64,000 bases of DNA from NCBI RefSeq assembly GCF_012223425.1, contig NZ_CP038799.1, positions 4,262,249 to 4,326,248 of the forward strand, written 5' to 3'. The stretch comes from Mycolicibacterium frederiksbergense (lineage in GTDB: Bacteria > Actinomycetota > Actinomycetes > Mycobacteriales > Mycobacteriaceae). Within the stretch, counting starts at the first letter, position 1, and each line of letters opens with the position of its first letter. The notes beneath the pieces are model-generated. The model saw only the letters and a list, made by a program, of their open reading frames with translations, searched no databases and was not told where the DNA came from. Positions 1-13,746 of the stretch are shown here, in pieces. A program made the translations under genes and the position numbers.

Positions 1-4650
<4,650 letters not shown>

Positions 4651-4839
4651 CACCCAACCATGTTGGGTAGCAGATAAACCGTGTAAGAAAAAATTTGACG
4701 CACAACAAACGCGCTTGCAACCACAATCCACACCATGGAACACACGACATGACCAGCAATGGAAATGTCACACACTCCACCACCAAAACACACTCCCCCC
4801 ACCCATCGTGTGGGGGCGCCCAGAAAAGGGTGAATAAAG

Positions 4840-4953
4840 TTACGGCGGCCATAGCGGCAGGGAAACGCCCGGTCCCATCCCGAACCCGGAAGCTAAGCCT
4901 ACCAGCGCCAATGATACTACCCAAAAGGGTGGAAAAGTAGGACACCGCCGAAC
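4840..4953 (+). rRNA. rrf: 5S ribosomal RNA
   Basis: About 114 nt running from TTACGGCGGCCATAGCGGCA to GTAGGACACCGCCGAAC. The ends pair (CGGCGG with CCGCCG), and the conserved CCCGAACCCGGAAGCTAAG loop is at about 4880-4898. It lies 190 nt downstream of 23S, completing the 16S-23S-5S order. Confidence 0.96.
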
Positions 4954-4964
4954 ACACATTAAGA

Positions 4965-5003
4965 CCCGAGCCCCCCAAAACACACCAATTTGGGGGGCTC
5001 GGG
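4965..5003 (+). terminator. Strong hairpin terminator of the rRNA operon
   Basis: Two perfect 15-nt arms, 4965-4979 (CCCGAGCCCCCCAAA) and 4989-5003, are separated by a 9-nt loop. It lies 12 nt after 5S and 45 nt beyond the stop of the convergent ogt gene, so it probably serves both directions. No long U tract follows on the rRNA side (only CATTTG), which is common in mycobacteria. Confidence 0.85.
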
Positions 5004-5048
5004 CATTTGTGCTTGATGGGGAATTGCATCCCGTTTTTCCATGCGAAA

Positions 5049-5546
5049 TCAGTCGAACAGAGCCAATTCTGAACGGCTTCTTTCCATATCCAACAATGCT
5101 CTTTTGCGGTTCAACCCACCGCCATAACCGGTGAGGCTGCCATTGGCGCCGATAACGCGATGGCACGGAACAATGATGCCGATCGGATTATGTCCATTAG
5201 CCAATCCGACTGCCCGGAATGCTGTCGGCGATCCGACCTGTAAAGCGATCTCACCGTAGGTTTTGGTCTCCCCATAGGGAATTGTCAGCAGGGCCTCCCA
5301 CACACGGCGCTGGAATGGTGTTCCGCCGAAATGCAGATCCAGATCGAATTCGGTCAGCGTGCCGGCGAAGTAGGCGGTCAGCTGTTCGACCGCATCCGGG
5401 AACGCCGAGTCGTCGATCTGCCAGCCGGCACGGTTCGGCTCGTAGGTCTGGTCTTCCATCCGCAGGTGCTCGAGACGTCCGTCGACGCCGGCCAGGGTCA
5501 GCAGCCCCACGGGGCTGTCCACGCATCGGAACTGCATGCCGGTCAT
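5049..5546 (-). CDS. ogt: Methylated-DNA-[protein]-cysteine S-methyltransferase
   Basis: A 165-residue O6-alkylguanine-DNA alkyltransferase, which repairs O6-methylguanine by irreversible transfer of the methyl group to its own cysteine. The active-site block IIVPCHRVIG is present near residue 130, preceded by the RAVGLANGHNP helix and followed by LTGYGGGLNRKRALL, all typical of the family. The ATG at 5546 overlaps the alkA stop as ATGA, so the two are translationally coupled. Longer upstream starts in this frame lie within alkA and are rejected. Order ogt-alkA next to rrf matches Rv1316c-Rv1317c. Confidence 0.95.
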   Translation of the reverse strand: MTGMQFRCVDSPVGLLTLAGVDGRLEHLRMEDQTYEPNRAGWQIDDSAFPDAVEQLTAYFAGTLTEFDLDLHFGGTPFQRRVWEALLTIPYGETKTYGEIALQVGSPTAFRAVGLANGHNPIGIIVPCHRVIGANGSLTGYGGGLNRKRALLDMERSRSELALFD

Positions 5547-7039
5547 GATTTCTCCCGCTGCGATCGTGGTGGCCATTCGTTGACGGCATGGTCGAGTGCT
5601 GTCCACAGATGTTGTGTCACATAGGCCCGCCAGGGGCGCCACCGGGCGCTGTGTTCCAGCAGGGCATCTGAGGCGGCAGGTAGGCCGACGGCCTTGGCGG
5701 CCGCTCGTACGCCCAGATCGGTCACCGGGAATGCGTCCGGGTCGCCGAACCCGCGCATCGCAATGACTTCGGTGGTCCACGGGCCGATCCCGGGCAACGC
5801 CGTGAGCTGAGCCCTGGCTCTGTTCCAGTCCGCTCCCGCGTCCACCTCGACATCGCCGGCGGCCATGGCGGCGACCAAGGTGGTCAGGGTGCGCCGTCGG
5901 GAGGCGGGCATGGCCAAGCGGTCCGGATCCAGCGCGGTCAGCTGCTCGGTGGACGGGAAGACATGGGTGAGGCCGCCCCCGGGATCGGTGACCGCCGTGC
6001 CGTACGCCTGCGCGAGGCGCCCGGCGTGCGTGCGGGCCGCCTTCACCGACACCTGCTGACCCAGCACCACCCGGACCGCCAGCTCCGCCTCGTCGACGGT
6101 GCGGGGGATGCGCTGGCCGGGTGCCTTGGCCACGACCGCGCCGAGGTGGGCGTCCTGGCCCAGCGCGTCCACCACGGCGACCGGGTCCGCGTCCAGGTCG
6201 AGCAGGCGCCGGCAGCGGGCGATCGCCGCGGAGAGATCTCGGAAGTCGTCGACGACCAGCCTGCACTGCACATGGTCGGGGTGGGGCGTCAGCGCGACCA
6301 CCCCGGAACCGGAGGGCAGGCGCAGCGTCCGCCGATAGGCCCCGTCACGCACCTCCTCGACACCGGGCACCGCACTGGCGGCGAGATGCCCGAACAGCCC
6401 CTCATAGGAGAACGGTGCGCGTACCGGCAGGCGCAGCGACAGCACGTCGGTACCAACCCGTTCGTCGCCGCCGCGGCTGCGTGCGCGCTGCCGCAGCGCG
6501 GTCGGCGTCAACGCACTGACCGCTCGGACGGTCTCGTTGAATTGCCGGATACTGCTGAATCCCGCCGCGAATGCGACATCGCTGAACGGGAGGTCGGTGG
6601 TCTCGATGAGCACCCGAGCGGTTTGGCTGCGCTGCGCCCGGGCCAGCGCCAGCGGGTTCGCGCCCACCTCGGCCTGCAGCAGCCGCTCCAGTTGGCGGGT
6701 GGTGTATCCCAGGCGGCCCGCCAACCCGGTCACCCCGGACCGGTCCACGGTGCCGTCGGCGATCAGCCGCATGGCCCGAGCCACCACATCGCCGCGCACA
6801 TTCCACTCCGGGGAGCCTGGGGAGGCGTCCGGGCGGCAGCGCTTGCAGGCGCGGAAACCGGCCTTCTGGGCTGCGGCGGCCGTCGGATAGAACTCCATGT
6901 TGCGTGCCAGCGGTGGGCGCACGGGGCAGCTCGGCCGGCAATAGATGCCGGTGCTGAGCACGGCGGTGACGAACCAGCCGTCGAAACGGGCGTCCTTGGA
7001 CTGGACCGCCCGGTAGCAACTGTCGAAATCGTCGTGCAT
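5543..7039 (-). CDS. alkA: AdaA-AlkA fusion: alkylation sensor and 3-methyladenine glycosylase
   Basis: A 498-residue multidomain adaptive-response protein. The N-terminal Ada zinc domain (about 1-80) has the methyl-accepting and zinc cysteines in IYCRPSCP and FRACKRCRP. An AraC-type HTH pair follows (about 85-190: LAGRLGYTTRQLERLL, DVAFAAGFSSIRQF). The second half is an AlkA N-terminal domain and an HhH-GPD glycosylase with LPGIGPWTTEVIAMRGFGDPDAFP and the catalytic Asp just after it. ATG 7039 was chosen because AAGGGTGAAG lies just upstream; an upstream ATG at 7072 lacks this. It is likely auto-regulated by alkylation and drives coupled ogt. Confidence 0.93.
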   Translation of the reverse strand: MHDDFDSCYRAVQSKDARFDGWFVTAVLSTGIYCRPSCPVRPPLARNMEFYPTAAAAQKAGFRACKRCRPDASPGSPEWNVRGDVVARAMRLIADGTVDRSGVTGLAGRLGYTTRQLERLLQAEVGANPLALARAQRSQTARVLIETTDLPFSDVAFAAGFSSIRQFNETVRAVSALTPTALRQRARSRGGDERVGTDVLSLRLPVRAPFSYEGLFGHLAASAVPGVEEVRDGAYRRTLRLPSGSGVVALTPHPDHVQCRLVVDDFRDLSAAIARCRRLLDLDADPVAVVDALGQDAHLGAVVAKAPGQRIPRTVDEAELAVRVVLGQQVSVKAARTHAGRLAQAYGTAVTDPGGGLTHVFPSTEQLTALDPDRLAMPASRRRTLTTLVAAMAAGDVEVDAGADWNRARAQLTALPGIGPWTTEVIAMRGFGDPDAFPVTDLGVRAAAKAVGLPAASDALLEHSARWRPWRAYVTQHLWTALDHAVNEWPPRSQREKS

Positions 7040-7222
7040 GTCTTCACCCTTACACCCGAGCACCGACATCACTGGCGGAAAACCGACATCGATGTCGCGG
7101 CGTCGGTGACCTCGCGAGCAGCCAAGCTGAGTGCCTCCTCAGCGACCCTTGGCCACACTGGAGATATCTGTCGGGGCGTCCGTCGCCCACCGATCCCGTA
7201 CGAGCCAAGGAGTCGCTGCGCC

Positions 7223-7888
7223 ATGACCTCGCCCGATGAGGCCATCCAACTCGACGGTGTGGCGGGATGGGCCGTCGATCTCATGGAGACCATGGGTGGC
7301 CCGGGAGCAGGCCTGGCCATCTTCGTCGAGAACCTTTTCCCGCCGATCCCCAGTGAGGTGATCCTGCCGATGGCGGGCTTCGCCGCCCGCCTCGGTGAAC
7401 TGTCGGTGTTGAGCGCGATCGTCTGGACCACCGCAGGCTCGGTGCTCGGCGCCTGGATGTTGTACGCGCTGGGTGCGTGGTTGGGGCACGACCGGATCCG
7501 TCGGATCGTGTCCCGGATGCCGCTCATGGACGGCGACGACGTCGACAAGACCAGAGCCTGGTTCGAGAAGCACGGTCACAAGGCCGTGTTCTTCGGGCGC
7601 ATGCTCCCGCTGTTTCGCAGTTTCATCTCCATCCCGGCAGGGGTCGAGCGGATGAACTTCGCGATGTTCACCGGGCTGACCACGCTGGGCAGCGCGATCT
7701 GGAACTCCGTCTTCGTGCTGGCCGGCTACCTGCTCGGCGCGAACTGGCACCGCATCGACCCCTATGCGGCCGCGCTGCAATACGTCGTGCTCGCCGCCGT
7801 GGTCATCGGCGCCGGCGGGTTCATCCGTTCGCGGCTGAAGCGCCGTGCCCGATCGGATCGTGCTGGGGATTTCTCGCCCGCGAACTAG
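7223..7888 (+). CDS. DedA family membrane protein
   Basis: A 221-residue integral membrane protein of the DedA/VTT (SNARE-associated) family, thought to scramble or flip polyprenyl-phosphate or phospholipid carriers. Visible family signatures are FVENLFPPIPSEVILPMAG near the N-terminus, and FFGRMLPLFRSFISIPAG followed by NFAMFTGLTTLGSAIWN in the second half, with hydrophobic segments throughout. ATG 7223 has AAGGAG 10 nt upstream. It is transcribed away from alkA; the 183-bp gap holds both promoters. Confidence 0.9.
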   Translation: MTSPDEAIQLDGVAGWAVDLMETMGGPGAGLAIFVENLFPPIPSEVILPMAGFAARLGELSVLSAIVWTTAGSVLGAWMLYALGAWLGHDRIRRIVSRMPLMDGDDVDKTRAWFEKHGHKAVFFGRMLPLFRSFISIPAGVERMNFAMFTGLTTLGSAIWNSVFVLAGYLLGANWHRIDPYAAALQYVVLAAVVIGAGGFIRSRLKRRARSDRAGDFSPAN

Positions 7889-7923
7889 GCGGCCGCTGCT
7901 ATAACCGTGGTGGAGGTGCAGAG

Positions 7924-9819
7924 ATGCCCGGTGGTGCGGTTTTCATAGGACGGGTCGGCGCGCTGGCGGTGGCACTCGGCGTTGGTGCCACAATCGCCTC
8001 TGGAGTCGCATCGGCGGACACCGGCGATCAGGGCTCGTCCCCGCGTGCCACGAGCAGCTCGGATTCAGGCTCGTCGCGCGCGTCGACGGCCGGGCGCGAA
8101 GCCAAAACGCCGGCACCCAATCGGAAAACAGGCGTGCGGACATCCCGCACGGTGCGCACCCAGGCGACGCCGCAACGTTCCGAGCCGGAAGAGGCACTGA
8201 AGCCGGCCGTCCGGGCGAGCAGCGAACCCGACGCGGAGCTGAAGGCGGCGCCCGCACCGGCAGTCACCGACACCCGGTCCTCGGATCGCCCCGTCGAGCC
8301 CGCCGAGCACCCGGCAGCGCTGGCCGCGCTCGCAGCGGCCCGCCGGGAGGTCGGGCACGAGGCGCAGACCGCGTTGACCTCGGTGGCGGACAGCCAGACA
8401 ACCAGTGCGGCCGCCGTGGCCCCGGTCAGCCCGCTGGGTACCCCCGACCAGCTACGCGCCGAGAAGCTGGCGAATCGCATCGCGAATTCGTTGCCGGTGA
8501 AACTGATGAAGCTGGTGCTGCGATCCGGGTTCACCTGGGCCGCCGAACGGCAGTTCGACCGTGTCGACGGACCCGATCAGGAGAACATCGACCGCCTCAA
8601 CGCCGCGGTCGACGCCTACGCGATGGCCTCGGCGTTCCAACAGCAGCTGCTGAACTCCAACAAGCCCACCGTCGTCATGCAGGTCGCGCCGCCGCATGCC
8701 TGGTACGGCCAGAATGTCGGGGCCTCCCGGATCCTGTACGACAACCCCGACACCATCTACCGCTTCATGGGCGTCAACGGGGCGTCGTCGTACGTGATCA
8801 CCGGTAAGTTCGCCGATCTGGCCAACCTGCCCGCCGACACCAGCTTCAGCGTGCTGACGGGCCTGACCGGTAACACCGCCGCGGTGCTCACCAAAGACCA
8901 ACTGGTCATCGGGGACGACGGCACCTTCACCATCACACTCGACAAGACACCGGCCAACGGTCGGCAGAACCATCTCCAGCTGACCGCCGACACCACCATC
9001 GTCGCGACGCGGAACACCTTGTCCGACTGGGCTAATCAGCAACCGATGAGCCTGGAGATCACCCGGGTGGGTGGCCCACCCAACAGCCTGTTCAGCCAGC
9101 TCGGTGGATTCGCCATCCCGGGTATCGGCCCGGCGGTGGTGCGCAGCAAGCTGCTGACCACGCTGGTCTCGTTGGTGCCCCCGCTGCCGTTCGTGCCGCC
9201 CGTGCTCCGCGGCGCGGTGACCGGGATCATCATGGCCCTCGGCGTCCAGCGTGAGGCGACGTACATGGCCGTCGCGACCACCGACCCGACCACCGGCGAA
9301 CGCATCGAACCCAATGTGCTGAAGAACCCGACCCGCAATGCGGAATTCCTCGCCACCCAACTGCAGAGCGCGGGGTACTTCCAGCTCGCCGACGAGGAGG
9401 CGCTGGTCATCACCATCGACCGCGCCGGTGCCGGATACTTCATCGTCCCCGTCACCGACGACTGGACCATCACCAAGGACTACTGGAACGAGCAGACCAG
9501 CCTCAACAACGTCCAGTCGGTGGCCGACGACGCCGGCAACACCACCTATACCCTCGTCGTCTCGCCGAGGGACCCCGGCGTCGCGAACTGGGTGTCGACC
9601 GGCGGCCTCAACCAGGGCACCCTCTCGATCCGCTTCCAGGACATCGACCCCGAGGTGGCGCAACTGCCGACGGTGAGCGCGCGCGTGGTTCCGCTGAGCC
9701 AACTGGCGTCAGAACTTCCGCCCACCACCCAGTACGTCACCCAGGAACAGCGGGCGGCCCAGTTGGCCACCCGCAAGGCGGGATTCGACAATCGGTTCGC
9801 CCCGTATCCGCAGCAGTAG
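7924..9819 (+). CDS. Secreted mycobacterial protein of unknown function
   Basis: A 631-residue exported protein. Residues about 9-32 (GRVGALAVALGVGATIASGV, then ASADT) look like a Sec signal peptide with an Ala-x-Ala site. It is followed by about 120 residues of low-complexity Ser/Ala/Pro/Glu/Arg linker and then a globular region of about 450 residues. Blocks such as DNPDTIYRFMGV and DPGVANWVSTGGLNQGTLSI resemble the DUF1214/DUF1254 type of secreted mycobacterial proteins, but this is a recollection, not a search. The start has GGAGGTGCAGAG upstream. No enzymatic motif is recognised. Confidence 0.75.
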   Translation: MPGGAVFIGRVGALAVALGVGATIASGVASADTGDQGSSPRATSSSDSGSSRASTAGREAKTPAPNRKTGVRTSRTVRTQATPQRSEPEEALKPAVRASSEPDAELKAAPAPAVTDTRSSDRPVEPAEHPAALAALAAARREVGHEAQTALTSVADSQTTSAAAVAPVSPLGTPDQLRAEKLANRIANSLPVKLMKLVLRSGFTWAAERQFDRVDGPDQENIDRLNAAVDAYAMASAFQQQLLNSNKPTVVMQVAPPHAWYGQNVGASRILYDNPDTIYRFMGVNGASSYVITGKFADLANLPADTSFSVLTGLTGNTAAVLTKDQLVIGDDGTFTITLDKTPANGRQNHLQLTADTTIVATRNTLSDWANQQPMSLEITRVGGPPNSLFSQLGGFAIPGIGPAVVRSKLLTTLVSLVPPLPFVPPVLRGAVTGIIMALGVQREATYMAVATTDPTTGERIEPNVLKNPTRNAEFLATQLQSAGYFQLADEEALVITIDRAGAGYFIVPVTDDWTITKDYWNEQTSLNNVQSVADDAGNTTYTLVVSPRDPGVANWVSTGGLNQGTLSIRFQDIDPEVAQLPTVSARVVPLSQLASELPPTTQYVTQEQRAAQLATRKAGFDNRFAPYPQQ

Positions 9820-9822
9820 CGC

Positions 9823-9834
9823 TACTCTGCAGGC
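9823..9834 (+). promoter_or_regulatory. Candidate -10 element for leaderless glsA mRNA
   Basis: TACTCT at 9823-9828 is followed by six bases and then the GTG start at 9835. TANNNT placed 6-7 nt before the start codon is the usual pattern for mycobacterial leaderless transcripts, and no Shine-Dalgarno sequence is visible. Confidence 0.5.
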
Positions 9835-11124
9835 GTGTCCCACCAGGTCCAGCGCTACCTCGACCAGATTCGCGAAGAGTTCATCGGGGTCGACGACGGG
9901 GAGCTGGCCGACTATATCCCCGAGCTGGCCCGGGTGGACCCGACCGCCTTCGGGCTCTCGCTGTCTTCGGCGGACGGATTTGTCTACGAATCTGGCGATG
10001 CTGCAGTCGAATTCACCATCCAGTCGATATCCAAGCCGTTCACCTACGCGCTGGCGCTGGACACGTCCGGCGCCGACGCAGTGGACGCGAAGATCGGGGT
10101 GGAGCCCTCGGGTGAGGCGTTCAACGAGATCAGCGTGGACCGGTCCACCAAACGGCCGAAGAACCCGATGATCAACGCGGGTGCCATCGCGGCAGTATCG
10201 CTGGTCCCGGCGTCCTCGCCCGATGAGCGGTTCGCGCTCATCCAGGACTACTACTCGGCATTCGCCGGTCGCCGGCTCGAAATCGACGCCGAGGTATACG
10301 CCTCGGAGAAGGCGACCGGCGACCGGAACCGTGCAATCGCCTACATGCTGGCCAGTTTCGGTGTTCTCGACGATCCGGACGACGTGCTCGACGTGTACTT
10401 CCGGCAGTGTTCGCTGAAGGTGAGCGCGACCGATCTGGCTCGGATGGCGGCCACGCTGGCGCGCAACGGGGTGAACCCGCTGACCGGCCGTCGCGTCACC
10501 GATGCCGCGGTGGTGCGCCGGACCCTGTCGGTCATGGTGACCTGCGGCATGTACGACGCGGCGGGGGACTGGGTCAGTGCGGTCGGCATGCCCGCCAAGA
10601 GCGGGGTCGGCGGCGGCATCCTGGCGGTGCTGCCCGGCCAACTCGGAATCGGTACCTACTCGCCGCTGCTCGATGCCAAGGGCAACAGCGTTCGATCTGT
10701 GCTGTTGTGCCGCAGGCTCTCCGAAGAGCTCGGGCTGCACTTCCTGACGGTGTCCCGGGATGCGCGGGCCACGCTGCGGGCCGTCTACGAGCCGCACGAC
10801 AACATCCGCGTCTACGAAGCCCACGGCGATCTGCTGTTCTGCGGTGCCGAACAGGTGGTGCGCACCGTCGACCGCGGCTGCGAGGACTTTGTGGTGGGGA
10901 TCCTGGATGTGTCACGGGCCGACGATGTCGACGAGGCGGCCAAGGCACTGCTGTCCGGGATGAGCACCGCCCTGCACGACCGCGGCAAGGCCGGGTTCAT
11001 CGTGGACCCCGACCGGCTGGTGATCGGGGAAGGTTCGGAGTTCGAGAGCGTCCGCTTCACCACGGTGGACGATGCCGTGGATGCCGCCGCGACGTTCGTC
11101 CGCGGACAACTCTCAGGCGGGTAG
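9835..11124 (+). CDS. glsA: Glutaminase with C-terminal STAS domain
   Basis: A 429-residue serine-type glutaminase that hydrolyses glutamine to glutamate and ammonia. The SISKPFTYALAL block (catalytic Ser-x-x-Lys) is near residue 63, with NPMINAGAIAAVSLV near 110 and MPAKSGVGGGILAVLPG near 255, all characteristic of the beta-lactamase-like fold. The last about 110 residues (DNIRVYEAHGDLLFCGAEQV onward) form a STAS-like domain, a known arrangement in actinobacterial GlsA. GTG start 9835 follows a -10 box without a leader. It converges on the cyclase gene and overlaps its 3' end by 12 bp. Confidence 0.92.
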   Translation: MSHQVQRYLDQIREEFIGVDDGELADYIPELARVDPTAFGLSLSSADGFVYESGDAAVEFTIQSISKPFTYALALDTSGADAVDAKIGVEPSGEAFNEISVDRSTKRPKNPMINAGAIAAVSLVPASSPDERFALIQDYYSAFAGRRLEIDAEVYASEKATGDRNRAIAYMLASFGVLDDPDDVLDVYFRQCSLKVSATDLARMAATLARNGVNPLTGRRVTDAAVVRRTLSVMVTCGMYDAAGDWVSAVGMPAKSGVGGGILAVLPGQLGIGTYSPLLDAKGNSVRSVLLCRRLSEELGLHFLTVSRDARATLRAVYEPHDNIRVYEAHGDLLFCGAEQVVRTVDRGCEDFVVGILDVSRADDVDEAAKALLSGMSTALHDRGKAGFIVDPDRLVIGEGSEFESVRFTTVDDAVDAAATFVRGQLSGG

Positions 11125-12717
11125 CGCCAGCCGGGTCGGCTGATCGAGGCCGCGCAGGCTCACCTGCTCACCCAACGACCAATGCGCACTTTCGGTTTCG
11201 CCTGCGTTGGCCAAGGTGTCCGATGAGGCCACCAGATGGCCCGGGACGGACTTCGCATGCTCACAGAGCCGGGCCGCCTCGTTGACCGGCTCGCCGATCA
11301 CGGTGTACTCGAAACGCTCCTTGGCGCCCACGTTGCCCGCCACGACCTGGCCGGCGGCCACCCCGATGCCGGCGTCGAGTTCGGGTACCTCGGTGCGCAG
11401 TCGGGCCGCCATCGCCCGGGCCGCCGACAGCGCCTCCTCGTCGGCGTTCTCCAGTGACACCGGTGCACCGAACACCGCGAGCACCGCATCGCCCTCGAAC
11501 TTGTTGACGAAGCCGTGATGCTTGTCCACCTCGTCGACGATGACGGCGAAGAACCGGTTGAGCAGTTCGACGACCTCGACGGCCGGCCTGCTGCTGACCA
11601 GCGCGGTGGAGCCGATGACGTCGATGAAGATGACCGCGGCATGCCGTTCTTCGCCGCCCAGTTCGGGCTGCTCCTTCTCGGCCAGCAGGGCGACCTCACG
11701 GCCGACGTGGCGGCCGAACAGGTCACGCACTCGTTCGCGTTCCCGCAGCCCGGCCACCATCGAGTTGAAACCCCTTTGCAGCTGGCCCAATTCGGTGCCG
11801 TCGAACACCACCAGGTTGGTGTCCAGGTCGCCCTGCTCGACGCGGTTGAGCGCCGAGCGCACCACCCGGACCGGCGTGGCCGTCAGCCAGGCCAGAATCC
11901 ACATCAGGATGAAACCGAATGCCAGTGCGAAGAGCGCGAGGATCATCACCGCCACCGCGAACTGGGTCGGCGACACGATCTGCACCGAGAGCGTGATGAT
12001 CGCGGCCAGCAGGATGCCCAGCACCGGCACACCGGAACCCAGCGCCCACACCGTCAGCGTCCGGCCCATGATGCCGGGCGCGAAACGGCGAGGGGGAGGG
12101 CCGACCTCCAAGGCCTGCGCGGCGACGGGGCGCAGCGCGAATTCGGTGAACAGATAGCAGCTGGCCGAGACGACGATGCCGGGGAAACTGATGCCCAACA
12201 GGACCTTTGGGATGTAGTTGGTGTCCTGCAGGCCGTAGAGCAGGGTCAGCACGATGGTGCCACCGCCCCACAGGGCCAGCAACACGCGGCTCAGGCGCCA
12301 CGGCGCGAAGAAGGTGTTGCGCTGGTCCTCGGGTGTCGGTTCGCGTTCCTCGATGGCCCACCGGACGTTGTTGATGACCCGGTTGGTCGCCCAGATGACG
12401 CCGACCACGAAGGCCAGCACGATGTAGGCCGGGGCCACCGCGAAGGTGATCCACAGGACCCGCGAATCGAACACGCTCGGCACCGGGAACGTGACGGTGA
12501 CCACCAGGCACGCGACCACGACCCCGATCAGGTTCGCGCCCAGCACCACGGTGGTGAGGATCAACTGGATGCGGACACGGCGGCGCTGCTGGCTCTCCGA
12601 GACGCGCCCGAGGATCCACGAGCCATACTCGGGTGTCCCCGTGACGCGGCCGGTCTGTCTCGTCATCCGCTCGAGGACCAGGCCGAGACGTTGGGCCGCG
12701 CTCTTCTTGTCCGTCAT
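11113..12717 (-). CDS. Membrane-bound class III adenylate cyclase with HAMP domain
   Basis: A 534-residue protein with about six transmembrane segments (residues 50-275), a HAMP linker (TPVRVVRSALNRVEQGDLDT) and a C-terminal class III catalytic domain. Metal-binding aspartates are in VIFIDVIGSTAL and NKFEGDAVLAVFG, and the substrate and transition-state residues lie in FEYTVIGEPVNEAARL. The set looks complete, so it should make cAMP. It matches the Rv1318c-Rv1320c family of tandem cyclases, but only one copy is present here. It is divergent from nucS with a 47-bp gap. Confidence 0.92.
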   Translation of the reverse strand: MTDKKSAAQRLGLVLERMTRQTGRVTGTPEYGSWILGRVSESQQRRRVRIQLILTTVVLGANLIGVVVACLVVTVTFPVPSVFDSRVLWITFAVAPAYIVLAFVVGVIWATNRVINNVRWAIEEREPTPEDQRNTFFAPWRLSRVLLALWGGGTIVLTLLYGLQDTNYIPKVLLGISFPGIVVSASCYLFTEFALRPVAAQALEVGPPPRRFAPGIMGRTLTVWALGSGVPVLGILLAAIITLSVQIVSPTQFAVAVMILALFALAFGFILMWILAWLTATPVRVVRSALNRVEQGDLDTNLVVFDGTELGQLQRGFNSMVAGLRERERVRDLFGRHVGREVALLAEKEQPELGGEERHAAVIFIDVIGSTALVSSRPAVEVVELLNRFFAVIVDEVDKHHGFVNKFEGDAVLAVFGAPVSLENADEEALSAARAMAARLRTEVPELDAGIGVAAGQVVAGNVGAKERFEYTVIGEPVNEAARLCEHAKSVPGHLVASSDTLANAGETESAHWSLGEQVSLRGLDQPTRLALPA

Positions 12718-12752
12718 GGTGGCGTCAGCCTAGTGAACCGACGGCCGCAATC

Positions 12753-12764
12753 TAAGGTGGTTGA
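12753..12764 (+). promoter_or_regulatory. Candidate -10 box / RBS upstream of nucS
   Basis: TAAGGT at 12753-12758 is followed by six bases and the GTG start, which fits a leaderless promoter. The same bases AAGGTGG could instead be a close Shine-Dalgarno. The sequence alone does not decide. Confidence 0.35.
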
Positions 12765-13439
12765 GTGCGTCTCGTCATCGCCCAGTGCACCGTCGACTAC
12801 GTCGGCCGGCTCACGGCACACCTCCCGTCCGCGCGTCGTCTGCTGCTGTTCAAGGCCGATGGATCGGTGAGTGTGCATGCCGACGATCGCGCCTACAAGC
12901 CGCTGAACTGGATGACCCCACCGTGCTGGACCACGGAGGAGCTGGCCGAGGGGACAGCGCCGGTCTGGGTGGTGGAGAACAAGGCCGGTGAACAACTGCG
13001 CATCACGGTGGAGGATGTCGAGCACGACTCCAGCCATGAGCTCGGCGTCGACCCGGGACTGGTCAAGGACGGCGTCGAAGCCCACCTGCAGGAGCTGCTC
13101 GCCGAGCATGTCGAGTTGCTGGGTACCGGATTCACGCTGGTGCGCCGCGAGTACATGACGGCGATCGGTCCCGTCGACCTGATGTGCCGCGACGAGACCG
13201 GCCGCTCGGTGGCGGTGGAGATCAAGCGCCGCGGTGAGATCGACGGCGTCGAACAGCTGACCCGCTACCTGGATCTGCTGAACCGCGACACCGTGTTGGC
13301 GCCGGTCAGCGGTGTCTTCGCAGCCCAGCAAATCAAACCGCAGGCCCGTACCTTGGCGGTCGATCGTGGAATTCGTTGCGTGATACTCGATTACGACAAG
13401 ATGCGCGGCATGGACAGCAACGAGTTCCGGTTGTTCTAG
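12765..13439 (+). CDS. nucS: Mismatch-specific endonuclease NucS/EndoMS
   Basis: A 224-residue PD-(D/E)xK endonuclease that cuts both strands at mismatches. It is the core of the non-canonical mismatch repair used by actinobacteria, which lack MutS/MutL. The catalytic block GPVDLMCRDETGRSVAVEIK contains Asp and Glu-x-Lys. The extreme C-terminus EFRLF looks like the sliding-clamp-binding tail described for this family. The N-terminal about 110 residues form the DNA-binding and dimerisation domain. GTG start, very short upstream gap; position equals Rv1321. Confidence 0.95.
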   Translation: MRLVIAQCTVDYVGRLTAHLPSARRLLLFKADGSVSVHADDRAYKPLNWMTPPCWTTEELAEGTAPVWVVENKAGEQLRITVEDVEHDSSHELGVDPGLVKDGVEAHLQELLAEHVELLGTGFTLVRREYMTAIGPVDLMCRDETGRSVAVEIKRRGEIDGVEQLTRYLDLLNRDTVLAPVSGVFAAQQIKPQARTLAVDRGIRCVILDYDKMRGMDSNEFRLF

Positions 13440-13455
13440 TGGGCGGCGCTATCTG

Positions 13456-13746
13456 ATGGGGCGCAGGCGGCCCGACCGTCGTGCGGACAGACCGGTACCG
13501 CAGTGGCTGTCTGCGCGGCGGGTGGAATCCGGCCCGGACGGCTACGACTACGAGGTCAAGACGGTATCGGCGGCACGGGCGACCAAGGCCTACCGCTGCC
13601 CCGGTTGCGATCACGAGATCGCACCCGGTGTTGCGCACGTGGTGGTGCTACCGGTGGAGTACGGCGATATCGAGGACCGCAGGCACTGGCACACGTCCTG
13701 CTGGAACAACCGGGCCACTCGCGGCCCGACCAGACGCTGGTCCTAG
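13456..13746 (+). CDS. Small zinc-ribbon-like protein next to nucS
   Basis: A 96-residue conserved mycobacterial protein of unknown function, in the position of Rv1322. It has a basic N-terminus (GRRRPDRRADR), a CPGC knuckle near residue 48 and a downstream HWHTSCW, giving a plausible C2-HC zinc site. It follows nucS by 16 bp and is probably co-transcribed, which hints at a nucleic-acid role but does not prove one. Its stop shares the bases CTAG with the stop of the convergent epimerase gene. Confidence 0.75.
   Translation: MGRRRPDRRADRPVPQWLSARRVESGPDGYDYEVKTVSAARATKAYRCPGCDHEIAPGVAHVVVLPVEYGDIEDRRHWHTSCWNNRATRGPTRRWS

Noticed and set aside
8452..9702. 416-codon antisense ORF over the secreted protein gene
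   Set aside because: Composition is the Gly/Arg/His/Asp-rich pattern typical of a shadow frame in high-GC DNA, and the sense frame has a signal peptide and RBS.
11515..12870. 451-codon ORF antisense to the adenylate cyclase
   Set aside because: The cyclase frame shows all catalytic motifs; the antisense product is low-complexity Asp/His/Arg/Gln-rich.
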